From an uncultured Collinsella sp. (lineage in GTDB: Bacteria; Actinomycetota; Coriobacteriia; Coriobacteriales; Coriobacteriaceae), in contig CAJLRE010000005.1 in the NCBI GenBank assembly GCA_905208975.1, positions 1 to 57,573 on the forward strand: a stretch of DNA of 57,573 nt, written 5' to 3'. The first letter of the stretch is position 1. Each line of letters begins with the position of its first letter. Both the position numbers and the translations under genes were made by a program. Below are positions 35,201 to 44,585 of the stretch, piece by piece. Under the pieces are notes generated by a model. That model was given only the letters and a program-made list of their open reading frames with translations, made no database searches and had not been told where the DNA came from.

Positions 35201-35617
35201 GCCAGTCGCCTTGTCCAGGATCACGGTCGCCTTTCCGCCGGTGATCTCGATAGTGTCGCCCTTGTCGGCAACCGTCGCACTCGGCTTGCTGTAGGTGTCC
35301 GAGGTATCGGGCTGAGCCTGGATTTTAGCCGTGTGGGACTTACTGCGCGGTGTGGCGTACTCGGAAAACTCACCCTTAGGGTCGACGTTATAACGGAAAA
35401 TACCGTCCTCGAGGAACGTAATACGGCCCTTGATGCCGTCAGCGAAATCGATGTCGACGACATTCGAGGCAGACTGGGACACGGTCGCCGAGTCGACGCC
35501 CTTGAGTGGCGTGGCAATCGCCTGCTGGGGATTGGCAAACACGAGCGTCGCTGCAGTGGCAACGAGGACCGCGCTTCCCTTCACCCACCGTTTCGTAAAA
35601 ATGGAATTCCTGCGCAC
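29204..35617 (-). CDS. Cell-wall-anchored GH31 glycoside hydrolase, multidomain (candidate alpha-N-acetylgalactosaminidase)
   Basis: This is a 2137-residue secreted enzyme. In order: signal peptide (1 to about 37, cleavage near QQAIA); GH31 N-domain; TIM barrel with likely nucleophile Asp480 (LKTDVAWVGSG) and acid/base Asp531 (GIWTGDQYGG), then SLSGNPNIGSDMDGIFGGD; FN3 (about 968-1055); F5/8 type C (1056-1200); EF-hand/dockerin-like loop at 1240 (DLNDNGVYDVYDY); cohesin-like domain (1275-1410); a second discoidin-like domain (1436-1580); Ig-like domain; FIVAR; third F5/8 C domain (1752-1910); two FIVAR modules; a Gly/Asn linker; IPNTG at 2102-2106, hydrophobic segment and RRSKAK tail. The architecture and catalytic blocks resemble GH31 enzymes cutting alpha-GalNAc from mucin O-glycans; this specificity is inferred. 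A GTG at 35617 is the start, with AAAGGAGACCAG upstream; the frame extends upstream to 35689 without support. Confidence 0.88.
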   Translation of the reverse strand: MRRNSIFTKRWVKGSAVLVATAATLVFANPQQAIATPLKGVDSATVSQSASNVVDIDFADGIKGRITFLEDGIFRYNVDPKGEFSEYATPRSKSHTAKIQAQPDTSDTYSKPSATVADKGDTIEITGGKATVILDKATGKMSIKSGDRVVVSESASLDLDKKGTVQTLAKEKSENFFGGGTQNGRFLHTNQTIAISNTNNWTDGGVASPNPFYWTSDGYGVLRNTFAEGSYDFGSTDSSTVTTLHSENEFDAYYFVATNEGASNVATEMLQDYYKVTGNPVLLPEYGFYLGHLNAYNRDGWSTTSGQKKWETKGSKSSSEKGDVKYESGMSTGYKLDGTLAAETLNGEGPSVDTENMKATDFDRQFSARQVIDDYENNDMPLGWFLPNDGYGAGYGQNGYYKTGGVNSDGTSSADRLNAVRANVDNLKKFTEYANSKGVSTGLWTQSNLEPDSNPETPWHLLRDFDAEVKTGGISTLKTDVAWVGSGYSFGLNGIKTAYDTVTTGANKRPNIITLDGWAGTQRFGGIWTGDQYGGNWEYIRFHIPTYIGQSLSGNPNIGSDMDGIFGGDPIISARDYQWKTFTPSMLDMDGWGTYRKSPMTHGDPYTGISRFYLKLKAQLMPYIYTSAASAANIDTGNGDAGLPMIRAMLLSDNSEYAASTSTQYQYMFGENFLVAPVYQDTQADENGNDIRNGIYLPNYGTDENPTIWIDYFSGKQYRGGQVLNNYEAPLWKLPLFVKANAIVPMYAENNNPEAVSDTNTKGTDRSQRIVEFFATEGDGTFTQYEDDGSSIENNTTEDDSYGTIDNISYGEHVSTVYSSKAAGGTATFAAEASQGGYNGYDSNRTTTFVANVSAKPTSVVAKNGGSALNVVEVDSQETFDAATPEAGQAVYFYSETPNLNHYGSDADGTEAEQGESFNNTKITTNPKVYVKFAKTDVAAAAQTLELGGFVNADATLTADRLNENLSAPTNLAAPEDVTTPTSIKLTWGKVDGATSYDLKVDGTVFAVGDAAEFTHTDLAYNSKHTYQIRSRNAEGYSAWSDVLEANSALDPWRNVPDAEQITWEGSLYGSHKAELAFDHEFQSGDGGFHSGGNDLGKALTVDYGRAYKLDKLEYYPRDDAGNGTVTKMRVETSLDGVHWTSQEVDWARSADCKTVAFDGTVAARYVRMTPLASVGNFFSASEIAIYKTDGTDGFAVGSNLNKATISDGDYSNMKNYLGLENREPDTPTFGSQIRDHFADLNDNGVYDVYDYSFTMAGLDGGTKQKGKVAGSLAVIPSKTEVEAGDEITVDVYAADAKNVNALGALVNFKSDQFEFVSESIAQDGSTAGMENLSREKVQFADRTQTINLAFANRGDGKLYNGTGAVASFKLKAKTAGKVELPSTSWLIGPACDALEFASDGTVTMPDVPQPTVAEYGQDAFNITMTNDELTTDDGTNVEKLIQQKSYNALFDNNEGDNGFEFLWDWSGNWDSEGKLPSYVKLPTTMTFAFKTPSKLDSVEVVNRNGGNGTVQKIKAVVTFEDGSTQEFAGGEYDSFRARYAFGLSAENKGKKATKVEVTPLEASGDQMLTLREVNFNYTQGVEAIEGVELGKNQTEFFEGDVTLVDAKATPESAGYPYVTVESSDPSVVSVSAVQAGDSVSYYLRANKAGKAKITVASVLDPSKTASYEVEVKAGVDTSALVAALSKAMGYSESVYTKDSYAALTTAVEAARKLLDGGQGSYSKKDVADATAKIEKAIDGLKMRPVDEKILINTPENRKNVKVAGFSSEADYEGSNAVNALDGDERTLWHSDWAHGTGMPQYLSVDLGRDYDLTDVTFLPRQDGGTNGDIFEAEILVSDTADGYEKGTAASMGTFAFDNDGRVLTDRGDWKQMSFGAARGRYVTVKVIHAGGGDVDAYCSMAELKFYGTAVPDPVAKDDLTAAIEKVDAELAAGDLKAGDYTEASWTALENALASARAILSDEDATQDEVDQALRALESARDALEKTPVVPVENPTKKQLKALVKQAKETDTRGKTAESVKALTDAITYAEDVLGDENASDTQIQAAYSQLKLAIESLKDADSGNQGGSGNQGSGNGSNGGNQAGKPAGDKAQGSKKNGSAIPNTGDQTAATVATVGGLGAIIAAIGAFFHRRSKAK

Positions 35618-35657
35618 CTGGTCTCCTTTCGTCCGAGACGCTGAAGTGCCGAGGACG

Positions 35658-35666
35658 CCCCCCCCC
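35658..35666 (-). repeat. Homopolymeric G9 tract in the GH31 leader
   Basis: Nine consecutive C on the plus strand (G on the sense strand) lie 41-49 bases before the GTG start. Such tracts change length by slippage. Confidence 0.8.
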
Positions 35667-35942
35667 GGCAGCATGGGAAAACGTATCAAACGGGGATGTT
35701 CGGTACATTCCGCACAATGGGGCCACCCGTTACCAAGGGGCCAACTGGTAGTAACCAGATAGCCACCTACTAGGTCATATCAATATATGGGAGCACCTGC
35801 GCAGCCAAGTTCGGAAGTCCGCCAGCGGCAGTAAAATGAGCGTCAATGGCAAAGTGGGCTTAATAAGCCATACCAATTGGTTCTTCAGTCAAATACCAAT
35901 CTAGCAAAAATGTACTGTTTATCTGGTATTACACAGACCATA

Positions 35943-35988
35943 CCTTTCCCTCGGGAACTGGGCTTCGCGAAGTTTCCCGAGGGAAAGG
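35943..35988. repeat. 15-bp inverted repeat upstream of the GH31 gene
   Basis: CCTTTCCCTCGGGAA pairs with TTCCCGAGGGAAAGG across 16 bases. It lies in the 513-base gap 35618-36130 that separates the GH31 gene from the MarR gene. The same gap holds the G9 tract, small palindromes (CTGGTAGTAACCAG near 35745) and element E6. No gene is seen in it. The inverted repeat may be a terminator remnant or an operator. Confidence 0.6.
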
Positions 35989-36075
35989 CTCAGCCGCCAT
36001 CCTGCAACCTACCGGGGATTGCCATGACGTACGTTGGCTGATTTGGTTTGGAATGAGATGTTGACGGTGGCTGAT

Positions 36076-36112
36076 GGGCACAACTGTCCCAGGTGCATTT
36101 CAAGATGCACCT
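36076..36112. repeat. Dispersed GGGACAG-core hairpin, copy E6
   Basis: GGGCACAACTGTCCC is followed by AGGTGCATTTCAAGATGCAC and CT. The core is inverted (CTGTCCC) and the hairpin arms AGGTGCAT/ATGCACCT lie beside it. Confidence 0.5.
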
Positions 36113-36130
36113 AAATGTCTGTCTTTATCC

Positions 36131-36607
36131 TTATAGATTGTCCAGGTAGTCGTCGGCATCATAGGTAAGGCTGTAAGCTTTATTCAGGATGCGCACGAGC
36201 TCCTGGGCATCGTGCTCGCCGAGCGCTGAGAGTTGTTTCGAGAGCGATGCCACACTCTCGGCATTTTTTTTCGCCGCGAAATCACGGCCTTCCTTGGTAA
36301 TGCTCACCAGCACACGCCGACGATCGTTTGGATCAGTCCTGCGCTGAACGTAACCCTTACTCTCGAGTGAATCCAAGATATGCGACATGCGCGCACGGGA
36401 GAATTTCAGCTTCTTGGCAATCTCGGAGGGAATGACATCACCGTCAATACCCGATAGATACTGTAAAACCGGTGCCTCGCCCACACTGGCGCCGCCGGCA
36501 GCACTCAAGGATCCCTTGGCAAGGGAACGTGAGTACACAATCAGTTTTCGAGCGACGTCATCGTAATCCACTGGGGATATTGTCCTTTGCAACTCTAGAA
36601 GGGCCAT
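36131..36607 (-). CDS. MarR-family transcriptional regulator
   Basis: This is a 158-residue winged-helix regulator. The DNA-binding region is PSEIAKKLKFSRARMSHILD, then LESKGYVQRR and the wing TDPNDRRRVLVSITKEG, all typical of MarR. Helices at both ends should form the dimer interface. The ATG at 36607 has no clear ribosome site; a GTG twelve codons on (after AAAGGACA) is an alternative start. It is divergent from nothing close: the next gene upstream (36676-37002) runs the same way, and the GH31 gene lies 513 bases downstream. Its target is unknown; either neighbour is possible. Confidence 0.9.
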   Translation of the reverse strand: MALLELQRTISPVDYDDVARKLIVYSRSLAKGSLSAAGGASVGEAPVLQYLSGIDGDVIPSEIAKKLKFSRARMSHILDSLESKGYVQRRTDPNDRRRVLVSITKEGRDFAAKKNAESVASLSKQLSALGEHDAQELVRILNKAYSLTYDADDYLDNL

Positions 36608-36675
36608 AAAACCGTCATTTGCCGTACATTAATTAACATTCGCAACAATTATTTATGATACCCCAACGCGGAAGT

Positions 36676-37002
36676 CTATTGCTCGTCCTTCTTGCGTCGC
36701 ATAAGCTCCTCAACGTCGACACCAGCGGCCTCGAGCATGCGCTCGACATTCTTTTTGGCGTTGGTCGTGCCGACCTTAAGCACGATCGAAAGCGGAGTGC
36801 CCACCACCAGGCACACGATGCCCACGGGGACACCCCAGCCGGGGCCGCCCTGCATACCCCACATCCCCATCAAAAAGCCAATCGCCACGAGCGAATAGCC
36901 CAGGCGCAGCCAAACATTGAGCCGCTGAATAGCATCGGTCTGCATCTTTGCCTCGCGAATCAAGTCGTCGCGTGAAAGGTCGTGTCCATGTTTCTCGTGC
37001 AT
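36676..37002 (-). CDS. Small two-helix membrane protein
   Basis: This is a 108-residue protein of unknown function. The start MHEKHGHDLSRDDL at 37002 follows AGGAGGACCAT. After a histidine-rich, charged N-terminus come two hydrophobic segments (about 34-52 and 56-76, with the loop MWGMQGGPGWG) and a charged C-terminal helix KNVERMLEAAGVDVEELMRR. The arrangement resembles the small 2TM-domain proteins. It is 68 bases from the MarR gene and might be in the same transcript. Confidence 0.7.
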   Translation of the reverse strand: MHEKHGHDLSRDDLIREAKMQTDAIQRLNVWLRLGYSLVAIGFLMGMWGMQGGPGWGVPVGIVCLVVGTPLSIVLKVGTTNAKKNVERMLEAAGVDVEELMRRKKDEQ

Positions 37003-37145
37003 ATGGTCCTCCTCGTGCAAAGTGTGCATCATGCGCAAGTGCATCGTTTGTCGAATACGTCATCTTTCAAGAGCAATATAGCGGGTGTCGTGTAGGCGAT
37101 GGAGGTCGCTGGCCATATTGCCCTTGAAGGGCGGCGCAAAATCAG

Positions 37146-37175
37146 AAGGCCGTGCGGTTGAGGCCGCACGGCCTT
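37146..37175 (-). terminator. Hairpin behind the mannose-family PTS operon
   Basis: AAGGCCGTGCGG pairs with CCGCACGGCCTT around a 6-base loop, about 22 bases past the IID stop. The T run is weak. Confidence 0.65.
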
Positions 37176-37197
37176 ACAGGGGGCCAGGGGATGATGA

Positions 37198-38025
37198 CTA
37201 GTAGCTCAGTGCCGGGTCGAAGAAGCCAATGAGAACGCCCACAAATGCGATCACAACGAGGATCAGCATCATAACGATGGGGTTGACCTTCTTCTTGGTC
37301 ATCATGTACCAGCAGAAGATGATGAAGACCATGGGCAGCAGGTGCGGATAGATTCCGTCGAGCGTGTCCTGGAACTTACCGCCGCCGGGCAGCACCAGAT
37401 TGGGGCTGCAGGTGATGGAGACCCAGGTAGCACCGACTGCACCGATGACCATGGTACCGACCATCACGATGGAATCACGCAGAGCCTTGGCCTTGGGGCC
37501 GACGAGGGCCTCGACCGCCTTGCCGCCGAGCTCATAGCCCTGGTTGTAGGCAAAGCGCATGCCAAGGAACATGAGCAGGTTCCACACGACAATATAGAAG
37601 ATGGCACCGAGCGGAGAGCCGCCGGTCGAGAGACCGAGGGCGATACCGAGCAGGATCGGGATCAGGGTACCGACGATCAGCGAGTCGCCAAGGCCGGCGA
37701 GCGGGCCCATGAGGCCGGCGCGGATGCCGTTGATGGCGTCGTCGTCGATGGCCTCGCCGTTTGCGCGAGCCTCCTCGAGGCCGGCGGTGACGCCGACAAT
37801 CATGGTGCCGATCTGAGGCTCGGTGTTGAAGAACGCGGAGTAGGTCTGGAGGGCCTGCTTCTGCTCCTCGGGCGTGTCGTAGAGCTCCTCGACGATCGGA
37901 AGCATGGCGCACAGGTAACCGAAGGTCTGCATGTGCTCCTGCGAGAAGCAAGTCAGGTTGCCATAGGACCAGTTGCGGAACGACTTGGCAAGCGTTTTCT
38001 TAGAGAGTTTTTTCTTCTCTGCCAT
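37198..38025 (-). CDS. PTS mannose/fructose/sorbose family subunit IID
   Basis: This is a 275-residue membrane subunit of a mannose-family phosphotransferase permease. The N-terminal region SFRNWSYGNLTCFSQEHMQ with LCAMLPIVEELYDTPEEQ is a IID hallmark, as is the GIRAGLMGPLAGLGDSL block. About four hydrophobic segments follow, ending near the C-terminus LIGFFDPALSY. With IIC it forms the sugar channel. Its ATG touches the IIC stop (shared position 38025), so the two are coupled. It ends the IIA-IIB-IIC-IID operon. Confidence 0.95.
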   Translation of the reverse strand: MAEKKKLSKKTLAKSFRNWSYGNLTCFSQEHMQTFGYLCAMLPIVEELYDTPEEQKQALQTYSAFFNTEPQIGTMIVGVTAGLEEARANGEAIDDDAINGIRAGLMGPLAGLGDSLIVGTLIPILLGIALGLSTGGSPLGAIFYIVVWNLLMFLGMRFAYNQGYELGGKAVEALVGPKAKALRDSIVMVGTMVIGAVGATWVSITCSPNLVLPGGGKFQDTLDGIYPHLLPMVFIIFCWYMMTKKKVNPIVMMLILVVIAFVGVLIGFFDPALSY

Positions 38026-38882
38026 TAGATGTCCTCCTCTTCCTCATCATCGGAGCCCGAGGCGATAGCTGCCTTGGGAGCGTTTGCGAGGTCGATCTTG
38101 AGCGAAGCGATCTCATAGTTGATCAGGGCGAAGAAGCAGCCGATGCCGGCAGCGGCAATCAGGTTGCACCCCATGACAGCGGACAGGGTGAAGCCGAAGA
38201 AGAACGTGAGGAAGTCCGTCGGCTTGGAGATGACCTGCTTGAGCAGGATGGCGATACCGACGGTAGGCAGCAGCGAGCCGACGGTGAACAGCGTCTTCAT
38301 CGCGATGCCGTCCATGGGCATGTAGGTCTTCATGAGGTCGACCATGGCGGTGCCGCCCATGGTGATGATGAACGTCGGGAGGAACGAGCAGACGATGTGA
38401 CCGATCCAAGGCAGAACGTTGTTGACCAGGTAGAGCTTGTGGAGATCGCCCTTCTCGAGCCACTTCCACCCCATGCCCTGCCACACCAGGTTGATGGTGG
38501 CGGTGCCATAGAAGAGCACAGTGCCGAGCGTGCCGACGGCGGCACCGAGGGATGCGGCCATGCCGGCAGCCTCAGCGGAGGCGGGATCGATGCCCGAGTT
38601 CTTGATGGCGAGGATCGCCAGCGGGATACCGATATAGGACACGGCGCGGACGTCGGCGGAGACGGTTCCGCCAGGGGTCACGAGAGCGATGTAGACAACC
38701 TGGATGGCAGCACCGACGAGGATGCCCGTCTGCATATCGCCCATGATGATGCCGACGATGAGGCCGGCGACCAGAGGACGACCCAGAGTGTAGTTGCCGA
38801 TCGTCGTGCCACCCATGCCAGGCAGTGATGCCAGGCAGGCGAACAGGCCGAACAGCGCGGCTTGGAATGCATTGATTGCCAT
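38025..38882 (-). CDS. PTS mannose/fructose/sorbose family subunit IIC
   Basis: This is a 285-residue permease subunit. It opens with MAINAFQAALFGLFACLASL and has the conserved GRPLVAGLIVGIIMGDMQTG and IGAAIQ-like VGAAIQVVYIALVTPGG blocks of the mannose/sorbose IIC family, with about eight membrane segments. The acidic C-terminus (SGSDDEEEEDI) is cytosolic. It forms the translocation unit with IID. The gene is 71 bases behind IIB. Confidence 0.95.
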   Translation of the reverse strand: MAINAFQAALFGLFACLASLPGMGGTTIGNYTLGRPLVAGLIVGIIMGDMQTGILVGAAIQVVYIALVTPGGTVSADVRAVSYIGIPLAILAIKNSGIDPASAEAAGMAASLGAAVGTLGTVLFYGTATINLVWQGMGWKWLEKGDLHKLYLVNNVLPWIGHIVCSFLPTFIITMGGTAMVDLMKTYMPMDGIAMKTLFTVGSLLPTVGIAILLKQVISKPTDFLTFFFGFTLSAVMGCNLIAAAGIGCFFALINYEIASLKIDLANAPKAAIASGSDDEEEEDI

Positions 38883-38953
38883 GCTTTCCCCTTTCTTTAT
38901 TCCTCAGCCCCTTTCCCCAGGGCTGTAGGTACCAAAATGCAGCTGGCGCCTAA

Positions 38954-39442
38954 CTAGAAGCCAAACTGACCGCGGAACTTGGGCCACTCACCAATGGATT
39001 TCTCCTTGATAAGGGCGAACTCGACCGTGTAGCCGGCGTTGGTGAGATCCTCGAGCGCCTGGGCCTCTTCCTGCGTGATCGACTGGTTGTTGCCGAGCTT
39101 GGTGGTGCCGGGACGATCGTTGCAGGGACCGACGATGATGTGGTCCATGCCGGGCTTAAAGCCAAAATCGACGAGAAGTTCCTTCATGTCGAGCGGGTTC
39201 TTGGTGATCAGGAAGTACTTGGTGTCGGACTTGAGAACCTTCTCGGAGACCTCCTTGAAGTGCTCCTTGGTCCACACGAACGTCTTCTTGCCCGAGGCAC
39301 TCTTGTAGGCCTCCTTGAGCACGGGGTTGGACGCTGCAGCGTCGTTGACGGCGATAAGACCGTCGCAGGGATACTCGAGGGCCCAACGGGTAACGGTCTG
39401 CCCATGGATCATACGGTCGTCAATACGGATGAACGAAATCAT
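38954..39442 (-). CDS. PTS mannose/fructose/sorbose family subunit IIB
   Basis: This is a 162-residue cytosolic phosphocarrier. The phosphorylated residue is His13 in FIRIDDRMIHGQTVTRW, the family signature. It takes phosphate from IIA and passes it to the incoming sugar. The middle contains the LDMKELLVDFGFKPG block. It is second in the operon, 79 bases after IIA. The sugar is not certain; mannose-family systems also import fructose, sorbose, N-acetylgalactosamine and glucosamine derivatives. Confidence 0.95.
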   Translation of the reverse strand: MISFIRIDDRMIHGQTVTRWALEYPCDGLIAVNDAAASNPVLKEAYKSASGKKTFVWTKEHFKEVSEKVLKSDTKYFLITKNPLDMKELLVDFGFKPGMDHIIVGPCNDRPGTTKLGNNQSITQEEAQALEDLTNAGYTVEFALIKEKSIGEWPKFRGQFGF

Positions 39443-39521
39443 GCGTTCTCCCTTTCTTTATCACCGGGGATCTTTCCTCTTAACCCCCGCTCCATCACAA
39501 AAATTTGGGCGGATGCGCTGC

Positions 39522-39956
39522 CTAGATGTCGTCGTCCTCGTCGTCGGCGTCATCGGTCGGGACAACGAGCTCGGACATACCGTTCTTGCCCTCCTGCAGC
39601 ATCATCTGCTTGAGGGAATCCAGGTCCATGGTGGCAAGCCCCATCATGGCGGTCATAGCCATGGGCAGATTCATACCGCCGAAGGCAATGGTGTGGGCGA
39701 GCAGGCCCTTCTCGGCCAGCGTGTTCATGGCATTGGTGAGCGGCGATCCGCCCAGGATGTCACCAAGCAGGACAACCTCGTCATCGGCGGCAACGGGAGC
39801 GAGCATCGCCTTGACGTTCTCGACATACTCGTCAGCGCCCATGCCGTCCACGAGACTCGTCGACAAGATGTTCGGGGCGTCATTGCCGAGCATCTTGAGG
39901 ACACTGTGCAGTCCGGGAGCGAGCGTTCCGTGACTGACCATTACCAGATACCGCAT
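39522..39956 (-). CDS. PTS mannose/fructose/sorbose family subunit IIA
   Basis: This is a 144-residue cytosolic phosphocarrier; the start is MRYLVMVSHGTLAPGL at 39956, with AGGAGACCGC upstream (the frame runs on to 40028 without support). His9 in VMVSHGTLA is the phosphorylation site. VVLLGDILGGSPLTNAMNTL is also typical of the family. The tail is rich in aspartate (DDADDEDDDI). It is the first gene of a complete IIA-IIB-IIC-IID set facing a GntR gene, which is the likely regulator. Confidence 0.94.
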   Translation of the reverse strand: MRYLVMVSHGTLAPGLHSVLKMLGNDAPNILSTSLVDGMGADEYVENVKAMLAPVAADDEVVLLGDILGGSPLTNAMNTLAEKGLLAHTIAFGGMNLPMAMTAMMGLATMDLDSLKQMMLQEGKNGMSELVVPTDDADDEDDDI

Positions 39957-40042
39957 GCGGTCTCCTCTCGACCTGCCGTGTGTCGCACGGCTTTGCTTTT
40001 TGCCGAGATTATTGTTGCGCCGGGGCATGTTCGGTACAAGAA

Positions 40043-40065
40043 AATAGTTGCGAACGGCAACTATT
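40043..40065. promoter_or_regulatory. Candidate operator palindrome 1 in the PTS/GntR divergent region
   Basis: AATAGTTGC (40043-40051) pairs with GCAACTATT (40057-40065) across five bases. It lies just upstream of the IIA gene in the 308-base divergent gap 39957-40264. Confidence 0.35.
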
Positions 40066-40166
40066 CATCGGTTAACGGTAGCAGCTATTTTTGTGCCTAA
40101 ATTATTTTTTCTTCCAATTATTTTTAAAATAGCAGGTAGATTGCCTGGTAAATGTTTTATGTTCCT

Positions 40167-40181
40167 TATGTACCATACATA
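40167..40181. promoter_or_regulatory. Candidate operator palindrome 2 in the PTS/GntR divergent region
   Basis: TATGTACCATACATA is a 15-base palindrome with a 5-base centre, about 84 bases before the GntR ATG. Its GTnnnnnAC-like core fits GntR/HutC operators. Confidence 0.4.
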
Positions 40182-40264
40182 CCGACAAGAATCGGGCCTG
40201 ACATCACCGGTTTGTCCCGCAGTGTCAGACCATGTCACGTATGCTCACGACATGGAGGTACCCC

Positions 40265-41047
40265 ATGGACATGATCTCGTTTCTCGCCTCCGAACCCTTC
40301 GATCGCAGCGGTGATACGCCGCTCTATGTCCAACTTAAACATCGAATCGCCCTGCTTATCGCCAGCCAGGCGTTCGACACCAAGACGCCGCTGCCACGCG
40401 AGCTCGAAATCTGTGAGCGGCTGGAGTTATCGCGCGCGACCGTGCGCCGTTGCTTCCAAGATCTCGTCATCGAGGGGCGCGTGGTGCGCAAACGCGGGCA
40501 GGGCACGTTCATCAAGCCCCAAACCTCAGCGCCCGGCATCGACCTGGCCCTGAATTTCAGCGCGCGGATGCGCGAAGCGGGACGGGTTCCGAGCTCACAG
40601 ATTCTCGCCTTTTCAAGCATACCGGCCGTCCGCGGCATCGCCTCTGGGCTCAAAGTGTCCGAAGGGACACCCGTCTGGGAGATTCGCCGCCTGCGTCTCG
40701 CCAACGACAAACCCATGGAGCTCAACTACGTCTATATCCCCGTGTCACTTTGCCCCGAGCTCACACGCAAAGACGTGGATGGCTCGCTCTACGCCTACAT
40801 CGCGGAAAAGACCGGCATCCTGCCCGCAAGCGTCGATGCCGTCTACGAGACGGTCAACCTCGACAAGCATGAGGCGCGCCTTTTGGGACAGAACACCGGT
40901 AAGGCGGCGATGCGCATCGTGCGTTCGACCTACGACAAGACGGGGACCCCGTTCGAGGTAGGCGTGCTCATCAGCTGCGACGGTCAGGCAAAGCTGCGCG
41001 TGCACATCGCCGCCGACAAAACAACCTTCACCGCCACAGCCCAATAA
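40265..41047 (+). CDS. GntR-family transcriptional regulator (HutC/UTRA type)
   Basis: This is a 260-residue regulator. The N-terminal winged helix (about 15-80) reads DTPLYVQLKHRIALLI, LPRELEICERLELSRATVRR and FQDLVIEGRVVRKRGQGTF, which is classic GntR. The C-terminal UTRA effector domain (about 95-255) includes ILAFSSIPAVRGIASGLKV and VWEIRRLRLANDKPMELNYV, so it should bind a small ligand such as a sugar phosphate. GGAGG six bases upstream fixes the start at 40265. It is divergent from the mannose-family PTS operon, which it probably controls. The gene ends at a strong hairpin. Confidence 0.92.
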   Translation: MDMISFLASEPFDRSGDTPLYVQLKHRIALLIASQAFDTKTPLPRELEICERLELSRATVRRCFQDLVIEGRVVRKRGQGTFIKPQTSAPGIDLALNFSARMREAGRVPSSQILAFSSIPAVRGIASGLKVSEGTPVWEIRRLRLANDKPMELNYVYIPVSLCPELTRKDVDGSLYAYIAEKTGILPASVDAVYETVNLDKHEARLLGQNTGKAAMRIVRSTYDKTGTPFEVGVLISCDGQAKLRVHIAADKTTFTATAQ

Positions 41048-41056
41048 ATCCAAAAC

Positions 41057-41092
41057 GTGGGATCCGCCGTTCGAACGAACGGCGGATCCCAC
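41057..41092 (+). terminator. Terminator of the GntR gene
   Basis: GTGGGATCCGCCGTTC (41057-41072) pairs perfectly with GAACGGCGGATCCCAC (41077-41092) around four bases. Confidence 0.8.
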
Positions 41093-41166
41093 ACTCACTT
41101 TCTTTTTCAGCCCTAGTCATCGCGCAAAGCCCCTTCGGCAGCACACGGTGCGGCCAAGTCACCGCA

Positions 41167-41257
41167 GGCCGGGGCGGGAGGGGCCGAGTTTCCTCCTGAG
41201 CGACTCTGCTTGCAGCCGGAGCGAAAGGGGGAAATCTCGGCCCCTCCCGCCCCGGCC
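41167..41257 (-). terminator. Long inverted repeat downstream of carB
   Basis: There are perfect 22-bp arms at 41167-41188 and 41236-41257 (inner part GGGAGGGGCCGAG / CTCGGCCCCTCCC) around a 47-base loop that can pair further (TTTCCTCC with its G/A-rich partner). It sits just behind the carB stop, facing the GntR terminator. Confidence 0.65.
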
Positions 41258-41269
41258 GGACAGGTCACG

Positions 41270-44584
<3,315 letters not shown>

Positions 44585-44585
44585 G

